From: Sinohyriopsis cumingii
Taxonomy: Eukaryota > Mollusca > Bivalvia > Unionida > Unionidae
Assembly: GCA_028554795.2 (NCBI GenBank)
Contig: CM068826.1
Coordinates: forward strand, 102,860,346 to 102,924,345
Reading direction: 5' to 3'
DNA: 64,000 nt
Position numbers and translations under genes: made by a program. Of this stretch, positions 39,727 to 47,660 are shown piece after piece (within the stretch, counting starts at the first letter, position 1; each line of letters opens with the position of its first letter). The notes under the pieces were generated by a model, which had not been told where the DNA came from, made no database searches, and saw only the letters and a list, made by a program, of their open reading frames with translations.

Positions 39727-41277
39727 TTACGATCTCACCAGCAAGTTGATACTCAGTGTTTCCCCGCGTATATCAAGCAAATCTCCATTTTGATCCGTCA
39801 GTTTGAAATTTATCTTCGATAATAATCGATTGTGGCATCGCAGGTAAAACGGATTTACTGGCTCTTTTATTATCAAAAATCCCGGAGAGGCGCTAGGTGA
39901 AAACGAATATAAGATAAATCCCTGCTGCACCTGCTCTGACACAGACGCATCTGCGTTATAGCTACCTTCAACGACATCCGCGTGAAGATAAATCGCGATA
40001 ACCTCCGTTATATTAACGATACCTGGCGAGATATGCCGTCCCTGCCCGGTAGGATCATTATTGTGTTTGAGAATCGATTCTGATTGTATTTTTTTAGTCC
40101 ACGCGGCATGTAATTTCGGAAATAAATCATCGATGGTATCAGTAACAGATTTTCTCATTTTATCAACGTCATAATCAGGAAATTTGAAATTTAGTAGCGT
40201 TTCCCCGGTTAATCCAAATACTCTCATGAATTTTTGTTTTTCTCCTGAATTTCTGATCAACGTGAAGCTGCTAATCGGAAGAACATAATCGGCAATTGAT
40301 ATATCATCGGTTATCGCCCGAATGAACATGTCGTGATAATATTCAACATCATTCGCGAGTTGATTTAAAATCTTCACACGTCCGATAATTTCGCTGCATG
40401 AACCTGATTTATTTAAGATGCATTCATGAAAGGATTCCCGCAATAAATTTAAATGTAATTTATGTTCTTGATTAAATTCGTCGATGGTTCTTCTTATCGA
40501 GATGCCTTCTATGGGGAATATTGTCCTGTTAATGTTAGTAGCGTCGAAGATTTTCACGCCGGGGGGAATTTTGGGAAGAACCAACCACGAGAGAATTCTT
40601 TCGTCCCTAAAAGTAAAAGCGAACATTAACATGTTAAATTTGTGGATATTCATGATGTTGATGGCATTGTGGATTAGAGGTTTGTGTCTGATAGTTCCGT
40701 ACCATCCTTCGTCGGTGATAAAATCTGATTTTTTTGGCTCCGGTAGTTCTCGAGGAGCTTCTTCGTGCCAACCTAGAATAAAAACATCTGTTTTTTGGGG
40801 TTTTGCCAGAGGTGTGATTTCGGGCCAACCTAGAACTGTCCTAATCGATGACTGGTAAATATCAACGATATACGGCGATTTTACTTCGATGATCGATGAC
40901 ATTGTTGGCTCGTGTGCTAATATTTTCATTCCTGGCTTAGCATCGCCGGTTATATTCGATATTCTACTGGTTATTTCCTTATCGATTTGCTCAATTTCGT
41001 AACTGCCTGTTGGTATGCCAACGACGATCCAATCGGGAGTTCCATCGGGACGATTTTTATTGGCAAAAACAAGCGAATTGTTCGATGATAATCTACCAAA
41101 TGATTTCGATCTAATATTGGGCCAGCTGTTATAGACGCGTAACTGTGATAACGCAATTTCTTTAACGCTAATTGGTATTGGAAAATCGATACTAAATTCT
41201 GGCCTGGTTGAGCTTGCCGATATCAGCGTTGTTATCGGCGGTGTCGTGTTTGTCACGATTTGAGTTAGTTCCGACAT
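39727..41277 (-). CDS. penton-like minor capsid protein
   Basis: 516 residues. The N-terminus carries the pattern LSQLRVYNSWPNI (44-56) followed by VGIPTGSYEIEQIDKEI (86-102), a signature I associate with the penton/minor capsid protein encoded next to the capsid gene in adintovirus-like and Polinton-like elements. The rest is beta-rich with no transmembrane segment. By analogy it would form capsid vertices. The gene is last in the minus-strand structural block. Its start overlaps the end of the membrane-protein gene by 86 bp in another frame, so the upstream Met is supported by the conserved N-terminal pattern following it. Confidence 0.7.
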   Translation of the reverse strand: MSELTQIVTNTTPPITTLISASSTRPEFSIDFPIPISVKEIALSQLRVYNSWPNIRSKSFGRLSSNNSLVFANKNRPDGTPDWIVVGIPTGSYEIEQIDKEITSRISNITGDAKPGMKILAHEPTMSSIIEVKSPYIVDIYQSSIRTVLGWPEITPLAKPQKTDVFILGWHEEAPRELPEPKKSDFITDEGWYGTIRHKPLIHNAINIMNIHKFNMLMFAFTFRDERILSWLVLPKIPPGVKIFDATNINRTIFPIEGISIRRTIDEFNQEHKLHLNLLRESFHECILNKSGSCSEIIGRVKILNQLANDVEYYHDMFIRAITDDISIADYVLPISSFTLIRNSGEKQKFMRVFGLTGETLLNFKFPDYDVDKMRKSVTDTIDDLFPKLHAAWTKKIQSESILKHNNDPTGQGRHISPGIVNITEVIAIYLHADVVEGSYNADASVSEQVQQGFILYSFSPSASPGFLIIKEPVNPFYLRCHNRLLSKINFKLTDQNGDLLDIRGETLSINLLVRS

Positions 41278-41722
41278 TATTGATATTCATTTGTTCAATC
41301 TCAGAGTAGATATTTATCATCGCGGAAAATTCTAGATCGGATATAACGCCGTCGTTGAGACTCTCAGAAAGCAGCGATGATAATTTCGAATACGCCTCGT
41401 TGACCTGGGATAGTTTACTCGTGTACAGGGACAATTTTTCATTTGTGCATGAGGATATTTTTTTTGCGATAATATTAAGAACACCAGCGATTGTCGTTGT
41501 CGATGAGATTATTATCGTTGCTACGATTGGTGCGATTGTTGTCACCACGGATAAGATTATTCCCGCGCCGGCGATTATTGCGCTTACCGCGTACACGGCG
41601 ACATCGATGGCAATTAATCTGCGTTGATATTTTTTTATTTTTATCTGATATTCGTCGAGGAGCTTTTTTAACGAATCCTGCCATGAACGCGCCTGATTGT
41701 ATCGGTAGTCCGATGCGGTCAT
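41192..41722 (-). CDS. small membrane protein with coiled-coil flanks
   Basis: 176 residues. Residues 10-38 form a charged helix. Residues 41-84 are strongly hydrophobic (VYAVSAIIAGAGIILSVVTT and onward), enough for one long or two short membrane helices. Residues 95-145 form an amphipathic helical region (AYSKLSSLLSESLNDGVISD). Proteins with this build occur in other Polinton-like elements, and a decayed relative is visible at 17.3-17.7 kb here. A role in an internal membrane or membrane penetration is speculative. Its start is 8 bp after the fibre stop codon. Confidence 0.6.
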   Translation of the reverse strand: MTASDYRYNQARSWQDSLKKLLDEYQIKIKKYQRRLIAIDVAVYAVSAIIAGAGIILSVVTTIAPIVATIIISSTTTIAGVLNIIAKKISSCTNEKLSLYTSKLSQVNEAYSKLSSLLSESLNDGVISDLEFSAMINIYSEIEQMNINNVGTNSNRDKHDTADNNADIGKLNQARI

Positions 41723-41729
41723 TTATTGA

Positions 41730-42968
41730 TTAGGTTATCCAATCAAATGATAATGTCCTGATAATATATTCGAAAATTACGAAATACTTGGTTGGTTCCG
41801 TCACGGATCTGTCTGGCGGCTCTAAAGTAAATGTTTCTTCGGTATTTTCATCCAGTAAAATATTTAAAAATCCGGAAAAATCATCGGAGGCATGGCGCCA
41901 TTTGTATAATCTTGGTATTATCTTGAATCTTATCCTGGAAAAAACATATACTCGATACGCACCTGTGATTGGCGCGGTGTAAGCAAATGTATTATTTTCA
42001 GGTGTCCATGTAGTTGGTATTGTTTTTGTCACAAATGGTACATGACAAAAGATTTGTTTTTTTATCACAGGAACTGGGATTGAAATCCATCTTAATTTTT
42101 CGATTCCTACGACATTTATTCTTATGTCAATATCGTCAATTTTTGTAGTTGCGTCAAGAAGTTTCGCATTTAAATCTCGAATTTCTCCGTCATACGACGA
42201 TACATCTATCTTTTGACGCGCCAAATCACGCGTCTTGGAAATTTCATCGTTGATTTTGGTAATATCCTCGTTGATTTTTTTCGTTTTCTCGCTGAGATCG
42301 TCGTGTGATGTTTTATCGCTTTTCTGACTCATTACGGTTTTTATCTCGGTAATATCGGTGAAAACGTTAGCAATATCCTTGCTGATTTTTCCTACCTTTT
42401 CGCTAAGATCATCGTGCGATGCTTGATCGACTTTTTTCTTTATTAATTCGTGTGCTGCAGAGGAAGTATCACCGGATGTTTTTATATCTTCCTCGATTTT
42501 TTTGCTAAATTTAGATAAGGCATCCTCGAGTTTTTTAAGATCGTTATTTAGCCTGTTAAGTCTTTTTGTCACTCTGTCCTGAAGATCATCGTGTAGTGTT
42601 TTATCGGCCTTCAGAAGCAACGTTGCTGATAACTCGTTGTCCTTTTTTTCCACATCCGCGATATCAGCCTTCAGGGGCAACTTCGCTACAAAATCGGCGA
42701 TATCAGCGATGGATTTTGATACCGATTCTGATAGGTGAGTAAATTGATCAATACGATCGTTATATTCGTCCCGCTTGATTATATCTGTTATTTTCACGTT
42801 GCTGGTTTGTAATCTTCCTTCGCGGCTCTGAAAAATAGCAACTTCGCCAGGATCTACTTCTGACAGCGATAGAAGATTATTAATATCATCCCTGGTGGCG
42901 AATTTTGATAGATCGACGTCGGCTACTTCCTTCTTCCTGTAGAGGAATCTTCCGTAAATATCAACCAT
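41730..42968 (-). CDS. coiled-coil fibre-like protein
   Basis: 412 residues. Residues about 65-290 are a long heptad-rich coiled coil with a repeated motif (HDDLQDRV, then SHDDLSEKVGKI, then SHDDLSEKTKKI), as in trimeric viral fibres. Residues about 300-412 are a compact beta-rich head (WTPENNTFAYTAPITGAYRV...FVIFEYIIRT) that resembles a C1q/TNF-like receptor-binding fold by pattern only. This suggests a virion fibre for attachment. The start codon overlaps the end of the protease gene by 8 bp. Confidence 0.65.
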   Translation of the reverse strand: MVDIYGRFLYRKKEVADVDLSKFATRDDINNLLSLSEVDPGEVAIFQSREGRLQTSNVKITDIIKRDEYNDRIDQFTHLSESVSKSIADIADFVAKLPLKADIADVEKKDNELSATLLLKADKTLHDDLQDRVTKRLNRLNNDLKKLEDALSKFSKKIEEDIKTSGDTSSAAHELIKKKVDQASHDDLSEKVGKISKDIANVFTDITEIKTVMSQKSDKTSHDDLSEKTKKINEDITKINDEISKTRDLARQKIDVSSYDGEIRDLNAKLLDATTKIDDIDIRINVVGIEKLRWISIPVPVIKKQIFCHVPFVTKTIPTTWTPENNTFAYTAPITGAYRVYVFSRIRFKIIPRLYKWRHASDDFSGFLNILLDENTEETFTLEPPDRSVTEPTKYFVIFEYIIRTLSFDWIT

Positions 42969-43299
42969 GATATTTATCTACGGCGTATTTAAATACGATC
43001 CTATGATACGGGTCGGATGATTTTGAAATTGCGTCGAGGACGTTAATTGATTCTGGGCCGCATATCGGTGGATCCATTAACGTCTGCGTTGGAAGTGTCG
43101 AATACCAAATCGGAATATTTAACTTTGATACGTAATTGATAAATTCTTTTGGTGGCGCTAGTCCGTACGAGTCAAAATAAACAACTTCGCGAGGATTAAT
43201 CGCGTAGGCGACCCAGTGTGTGCCAGGGCCAGTATTTGAATCGAGATTTATTATTCCTGTCTCGGTAGGGTTTGGTTTTTCTGGTAGTTGATCCCGCAT
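42961..43299 (-). CDS. adenain-like cysteine protease (compact)
   Basis: 112 residues, about half the length of adenovirus protease. The catalytic pattern is GTHWVAY with His28, VYFDSYG with Asp43, a candidate oxyanion Gln72 (PTQTLMDPPI) and Cys80 (CGPESINVL). Spacing agrees with adenain (His to acid 15, Gln to Cys 8). The family matures virion precursors by cutting after Gly in sites like (M/I/L)xGx|G. Two such sites are present in the minor capsid protein at 45249-45698, a plausible substrate. The short N-terminus (only 27 residues before His28) is typical of adintovirus/Polinton proteases. Confidence 0.85.
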   Translation of the reverse strand: MRDQLPEKPNPTETGIINLDSNTGPGTHWVAYAINPREVVYFDSYGLAPPKEFINYVSKLNIPIWYSTLPTQTLMDPPICGPESINVLDAISKSSDPYHRIVFKYAVDKYHG

Positions 43300-43348
43300 A
43301 AATACGCCTCTGAAAAATTTTTTTTTTTCTTTGCTTCGTTGAATAAAT

Positions 43349-43807
43349 CTAAATTTGAATAGGGCGTGCTAATCTTAGGCCGGATCCGTACGGGGGGCGT
43401 CTTAGATAAAGGCCGCTTCCCTTTTTTTTACCATATCGCCCTCCCATTACTTTGTGTACTAGTTTGTCGCCTACAGCTCCGGCCGCACCTAATCCTATCG
43501 CTTTTGCAATTGCCGGAAGAGCCCCGGATAATAATCCAGGAATAGCAGCTAGGAAAGGGAAAATTCCGCCCGTTTTGACCATGTCTCTGATGGCACCTAT
43601 ACTAAGATTCACATGAACGCCGGAATTCGCTGATTTGGCTTTGGTGAAACGTTCACGTTGACTCTTAGTTAGCGTCAGTTTGTTAGGACCGCCCTGAATT
43701 TGATCGTTTTTCAGGGTTAATTTCACACCGCATCGCTTTGCTGTTGCTGTTTGGAGTTTTTTCATCTGACCCGGGGTCAGAGTTACGCTGACGTGTTCGT
43801 ATGGCAT
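43349..43807 (-). CDS. small basic virion protein (pX-like)
   Basis: 152 residues. The first 75 are basic with two repeat-like units ending in KLTL (CGVKLTLKNDQ and GGPNKLTLTKSQRERF). Then comes a Gly/Ala/Leu-rich hydrophobic stretch (about 85-118, FLAAIPGLLSGALPAIAKAI). The tail is very basic, with GSGLYLRRPPYGSGLRLARP. The combination of a KLTL repeat, hydrophobic hairpin and SGLYL tail is characteristic of a virion/core protein in adintovirus-like elements. It likely binds DNA or membrane inside the capsid; no enzymatic motif is present. Confidence 0.65.
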   Translation of the reverse strand: MPYEHVSVTLTPGQMKKLQTATAKRCGVKLTLKNDQIQGGPNKLTLTKSQRERFTKAKSANSGVHVNLSIGAIRDMVKTGGIFPFLAAIPGLLSGALPAIAKAIGLGAAGAVGDKLVHKVMGGRYGKKKGSGLYLRRPPYGSGLRLARPIQI

Positions 43808-43850
43808 ATTAATAATCGTTTAATCTAAATTTAGAAAATCTAGGTTTTTG

Positions 43851-45233
43851 TTACATTTTCTCGACAGGTGCATCGATGATTCTCATTCTGCCGCTGATGC
43901 CTTCCAGGATCATTGTTCTATCGCTGAGAATTACCGCGATTGCTCTTGCTGGTCCAGCTGTGTTAATTCTGGCTTTGAAATGGATATCAACAACAGATTG
44001 TTTTATCAAATCAAGATGCTCCAGAGAAAAGTAGTAGATAGGATAGTGAGTATTAAAATCCAACTGTGATATTTGCAATCCGGTATCGATATTTTGATCA
44101 CGACCCATAAAACACAACAAGCGATGATATGCGCGAGCAGTCGAATAGTTGGCAAAATTAATTGATATTTCCTCGGATGGCTCTTGCTGCCCGTTTATTC
44201 TCAAAGATACGTTTGTTGCATCGAATCTATCGAATATCATGTGACTGTGAGTTTGATCATATCTGTTTGCAGCTTGAAGAACAACAAAGATGTGCCTAGG
44301 TGCCGAGACGCCTTGTTGTGACGCAATTCGCCAGGTAAATATTCCGTTAATATTAACGTCGATAGAGTCGGTCGTGGTTGTTAGCCAGGACATAACAGAC
44401 TTACCACCTTGATTCATGAATGACAATAATTTTTCTTCCGCAATTATCGATGGAACTCTCGCTGGCATCCACAAAGTGAATTTAGTTAGCAACACCTTAC
44501 CTGCATCAACAACAATAGGGTCTCTCCAGACGGCTCTGTCATTGCCAGTGTCATCTCGAACAAAGGAAATTGTATGTTTTGCTCCGTAAATAACTTTTCT
44601 GAAATGTCTGCAAAATCCAAAAATGTGAGATAGCGGAATTGCACAGGAGAATCTTAGATCATCGCCAACCAACATTTTTCTCCGCGTGGCACATCCAAGG
44701 TTGTAATGATCATTGGTGTTAATTATCATATCTTCGACGGGAGCAGGATTAGGATTAGGAGCGGTGCGATCAAGCGGTTGTCTGATATTATACTGGATAT
44801 GATCAGCGTGATTAGAATTATCTTTGGCGAACATCATACTAGGACCGGCTGACCTGATAAAATCATCCGAGTATCTAGCTAGGCCTATTACCGTCGTTGC
44901 AACATCAGCGTTGCCTGTGATTGATTCAATTTCTCTTCCATCGATCATGTATGTGACGCTCTTGAATAATGCCATAATTCCGTTGTTGACAAATCCAACT
45001 TTAGAATCTGCTGGATAAGCGGTATTATTTTGTCTTACAAGGTCGCCAGTAAACTCGATATATGCCTCAGATGGAAGAAAATATCTTGTTGTATCGTGAA
45101 CTTGAATTTCAACGCGATTAGGTGCATTTGGTATCACTGCGTCATACGAGTAATACTGGAAATCACGCACGGATGTGTCCTTGCCTACAGGCTCGTCCAT
45201 GTCGAACACTTCGTTTGACACTTGTGCGAACAT
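43851..45233 (-). CDS. major capsid protein (jelly-roll hexon-like)
   Basis: 460 residues, beta-rich throughout, with no membrane segment. Patterns such as FYLPSEAYIEFTG-type near residues 52-66 (here YFLPSEAYIEFTG), NNGIMALFKSVTYMIDGREI (about 84-103) and LSHIFGFCRHFRKVIYGAKH (about 197-216) agree with the double jelly-roll capsid protein of Polinton-like elements in invertebrate genomes. The protein would assemble the icosahedral shell. It is shorter than many double jelly-roll proteins, so the second barrel should be confirmed structurally. It lies between two minor virion protein genes with gaps of only 15 and 43 bp. Confidence 0.8.
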   Translation of the reverse strand: MFAQVSNEVFDMDEPVGKDTSVRDFQYYSYDAVIPNAPNRVEIQVHDTTRYFLPSEAYIEFTGDLVRQNNTAYPADSKVGFVNNGIMALFKSVTYMIDGREIESITGNADVATTVIGLARYSDDFIRSAGPSMMFAKDNSNHADHIQYNIRQPLDRTAPNPNPAPVEDMIINTNDHYNLGCATRRKMLVGDDLRFSCAIPLSHIFGFCRHFRKVIYGAKHTISFVRDDTGNDRAVWRDPIVVDAGKVLLTKFTLWMPARVPSIIAEEKLLSFMNQGGKSVMSWLTTTTDSIDVNINGIFTWRIASQQGVSAPRHIFVVLQAANRYDQTHSHMIFDRFDATNVSLRINGQQEPSEEISINFANYSTARAYHRLLCFMGRDQNIDTGLQISQLDFNTHYPIYYFSLEHLDLIKQSVVDIHFKARINTAGPARAIAVILSDRTMILEGISGRMRIIDAPVEKM

Positions 45234-45248
45234 TTATTATTAAGAATT

Positions 45249-45698
45249 TCATCTAAAACGAAGACCGCTACCCGATATGAAACTTGTGTTTGCAACTTCC
45301 TTTGCGAAATTTGTGTTAGCAACTTCCTGTGCTAGGTCATTTATTTTTTTATTTGCTGCGTCGTTTATAGCTTTACTGACATCAGCAGGCATTTCGCTGG
45401 TGCTAGGTAATTTGACGGGCTGCTTTTTTTTACGCATTAAGTTTGATATTTTGCTTTTGACAACATTGAAGCCTTTACTGGCCAAATTACCAATACCAGA
45501 GATGACAGTCTCGCCAATTTTTCCTATTGCTTTTGATGCAATTTGCTTAGCTGCGGGTCCGATTTTAGGGACTACTCGCGTGACAAGGCTTCCAACGATA
45601 TCGCCTAATCCGTTACCGTGAATATATTTATATACGGGCAATCGAGAGTTAACTATGCGGACCTGTCTAGGTCTGCGTTGATGTTTGTGAACAATCAT
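45249..45698 (-). CDS. pVI-like minor capsid protein with protease sites
   Basis: 149 residues. Very basic N-terminus (IVHKHQRRPRQVR), then an amphipathic-helix region of Gly, Ile, Val and Lys (GDIVGSLVTRVVPKIGPAA), a basic middle and an Ala/Asn-rich C-terminus. Two adenain-type cleavage motifs are visible: IHGNG at 26-30 and ISGSG at 141-145, which would trim both ends, as in adenovirus pVI. An amphipathic released peptide would fit a membrane-lytic or capsid-cementing role, by analogy only. The gene is 15 bp upstream of the capsid gene. Confidence 0.65.
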   Translation of the reverse strand: MIVHKHQRRPRQVRIVNSRLPVYKYIHGNGLGDIVGSLVTRVVPKIGPAAKQIASKAIGKIGETVISGIGNLASKGFNVVKSKISNLMRKKKQPVKLPSTSEMPADVSKAINDAANKKINDLAQEVANTNFAKEVANTSFISGSGLRFR

Positions 45699-45718
45699 GT
45701 TATTTCAATTATGTTGTT

Positions 45719-45976
45719 TTAATCGATGAGTTCGTCAACGAGCTCTTTGTAAATGTGGGAGTTAATGACACCGCCGCGAAATAATCGCTGACAAATATCT
45801 GAGGCCTCGTTGATTATTTCAGAAGAATTGTTTCCGGCTCGTTTTCCTGCTATTAATATTTCAAGGCGAGATACGTCGTTGACGACGCTGTCAGGGCAAA
45901 TGGTATATCCGCTTCCTATTTTAGGATCTTGCGGTGGTGGCGATGATAATAGTTTTCTTTGCCTTTCTTTATATAT
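45719..45976 (-). CDS. short frame without ATG, possible C-terminal extension of the 417-residue protein
   Basis: An 85-codon open frame with no ATG. It reads IGSGYTICPDSVVNDVSRLE, then LIAGKRAGNNSSEIINEAS, and ends near LFRGGVINSHIYKELVDELI. The pattern (SRLE..IAGKRAGNN, then LFRGGVI...YKEL) resembles a conserved C-terminal module of a structural protein in adintovirus-like elements. It overlaps the last codons of the 417-residue gene in the -1 frame. It may therefore be joined by ribosomal frameshifting, or detached by a mutation that introduced the early stop. I see no perfect slippery heptamer, although an A-rich stretch (AAAGAAAGGCAAAGAAAAC) lies at the overlap. Confidence 0.5.
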   Translation of the reverse strand: MYKERQRKLLSSPPPQDPKIGSGYTICPDSVVNDVSRLEILIAGKRAGNNSSEIINEASDICQRLFRGGVINSHIYKELVDELID

Positions 45977-47169
45977 TCACTGACCTCCCCTAGAAATTTT
46001 AAATATTCGTGATCGTAGTAATTTATCGGCTTTCTTAAACTACCAAAATAAATTATCGCCGGCCAATCTCCTGATCTGATTATATCAACGAAATTTTCTC
46101 GCAAGAATAATCTTCTATTTTCTGGAGTATAATTCGCAGCGATAACTAATCTTGCTAAATCATCATCGATCTCATTGATACTGTCTTCTCTCAAATAATA
46201 ATCGGCAGATTTACTATAATCAATTGATCTTGAACGAGATGCAATTTCTTCCTCAGTTAATGCTCGAACTCTCTCATCCCCAGGTGGTTTGTAGTCGCTT
46301 GGTTGAACTTTTTCTTCTGGTATTGGTTTCTGGTCGCTCTTATCTTTTTTCTTTTTTGGTTTTTTCTCTTTTTTCTGAGGTTGACTTTTTTCCTTTGGTC
46401 TAGCCCCTAATTCCCGTGGTTGAATATCTTCTTTTAACACCTGTGGTCGAAATTCAAACTCCTGTGGTTGAATATCTTCTTCAAACTCCTGTGGTTGAAT
46501 TTCTTCTTCAAACTCCTGTGGTTGAATTTTTTCTTTTGGTTTTGCTTTTCTTCGTGAAGATTTAGGCCTTCCTAATGATCCCGCCTGTTCTCTATTATAC
46601 CGCAATTTTTCAGCCGCACCTGCTAAAAATGTATTATAAATCGGGTCATTCTTATTTACCCGTGATTTTCCAAATTTAATTCTGTATATCGTATTATACC
46701 AGGTATCACGTGATTTAATTTTTTTTAGTCCTTCCGATGATAAAAAAGATTTTCTCTCACGGAAAGAATCTTCGGCAAACGCGCCAAATCTAATAAGGTC
46801 ATCGGAATTTTTAATTGGCATTTTTGTTATTGTATTCCAATCATCATCGGTAAAATTTTTCTTAATTTCCTCGAGAACAGTTCTTTTTATGGTAGCTACT
46901 GGACTTTGTGCACGCGGTCGTATTTGTGCTGGCAAATCCGGTAATATTCGAGTGTGTTCCTCAATGTCTCTCAACACAGGAAGAATTCCACGTTTCCTGA
47001 TATCCGGATCTTTTACGTCACCAAGAAAAACTTTTTCGGTTGTTTCGGTAACTGGCTTTAACAATTTCGACGATATCTCGGTAATCCCATATTGCGTATC
47101 TTCGTGCTCATGAACTTTTTTCTTATGTAATTCTTTTGTTGGGATAAGTTTCTTTAGTGCCGCTAACAC
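45916..47169 (-). CDS. Lys/Glu-rich protein of unknown function, first gene of structural block
   Basis: 417 residues. Residues 1-110 and 115-200 appear folded (FTDDDWNTITKMP, then SRDTWYNTIYRIKFGKSR). Residues about 215-300 are low complexity, with direct repeats of QPQEFEEEI and a KKEKKPKKKKDKSD run. Residues 300-417 are helical again (SADYYLREDSINEIDDDLAR). No enzymatic motif is recognised. Its position upstream of the minor and major capsid genes suggests a structural or scaffold role. The internal repeats would be prone to slippage. The stop at 45916 may be premature; see the short frame that overlaps its end. Confidence 0.6.
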   Translation of the reverse strand: MLAALKKLIPTKELHKKKVHEHEDTQYGITEISSKLLKPVTETTEKVFLGDVKDPDIRKRGILPVLRDIEEHTRILPDLPAQIRPRAQSPVATIKRTVLEEIKKNFTDDDWNTITKMPIKNSDDLIRFGAFAEDSFRERKSFLSSEGLKKIKSRDTWYNTIYRIKFGKSRVNKNDPIYNTFLAGAAEKLRYNREQAGSLGRPKSSRRKAKPKEKIQPQEFEEEIQPQEFEEDIQPQEFEFRPQVLKEDIQPRELGARPKEKSQPQKKEKKPKKKKDKSDQKPIPEEKVQPSDYKPPGDERVRALTEEEIASRSRSIDYSKSADYYLREDSINEIDDDLARLVIAANYTPENRRLFLRENFVDIIRSGDWPAIIYFGSLRKPINYYDHEYLKFLGEVSEYIKKGKENYYHRHHRKILK

Positions 47170-47424
47170 TGGTCAACAGTGAAATCATTACTGACTTGAA
47201 AAGGCCCTAATCTGTAGTATTTTGGTGTGCCGAACACGAATATAACCGTGAAAAATTTGTATTGGCTCTCGTTTTGAAGATATTCATATACCTCATTTTC
47301 TATGTTTCACTGTGTAAATTTCTCCAGTAGGATTGCAGCAACATCCGGAATAATGATGTAACATTGCATAATACCATCATGCTCACATCATCCACAGTTG
47401 ATTGCATCATTTTCTGATGCAATG

Positions 47425-47547
47425 CAATACTAATGCCATGCGGCTGCTGAAGTAAGTTGACGTCAGCAGTGTACTATACATGTGTAGGCCTATTATACTA
47501 ATGCCAGGCGGCTGCTGAAGCTGACGTAAGCAGTGTACTATATAAAG
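47425..47547 (+). promoter_or_regulatory. promoter with duplicated bZIP-type sites and TATA box
   Basis: Two imperfect copies of a roughly 50-bp unit (CTAATGCCADGCGGCTGCTG ... GCAGTGTACTATA) lie at about 47430-47478 and 47498-47544. The first contains a perfect CRE, TGACGTCA, inside GTTGACGTCAGCAG. The second has GCTGACGTAAGCAG. Both also resemble Maf recognition elements. A TATA box TATATAAA (47540-47547) follows the second copy, 114 bp before the ATG of the 562-residue gene, at a normal distance for a start site near 47570-47575. Confidence 0.6.
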
Positions 47548-47660
47548 CCCAATCAGATAGGTTCAGCATTTAAAATATTTTAGACGTTGTGCGAGACAGT
47601 TCAAGCTACTGTTACATAAAACTTATTATTTTATCCATTTACGTACAATAAAGAACAGTA

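Noticed and set aside
39286-39793. Two plus-strand frames with 17-residue repeats (LTGIYPxK..KLYKLLN)
   Set aside because: The 51-bp period keeps any frame open. Composition is that of AT-rich repeat DNA, the frames overlap and one runs into the penton gene antisense.
45277-45621. 114-codon plus-strand frame
   Set aside because: Antisense shadow of the minor capsid gene.
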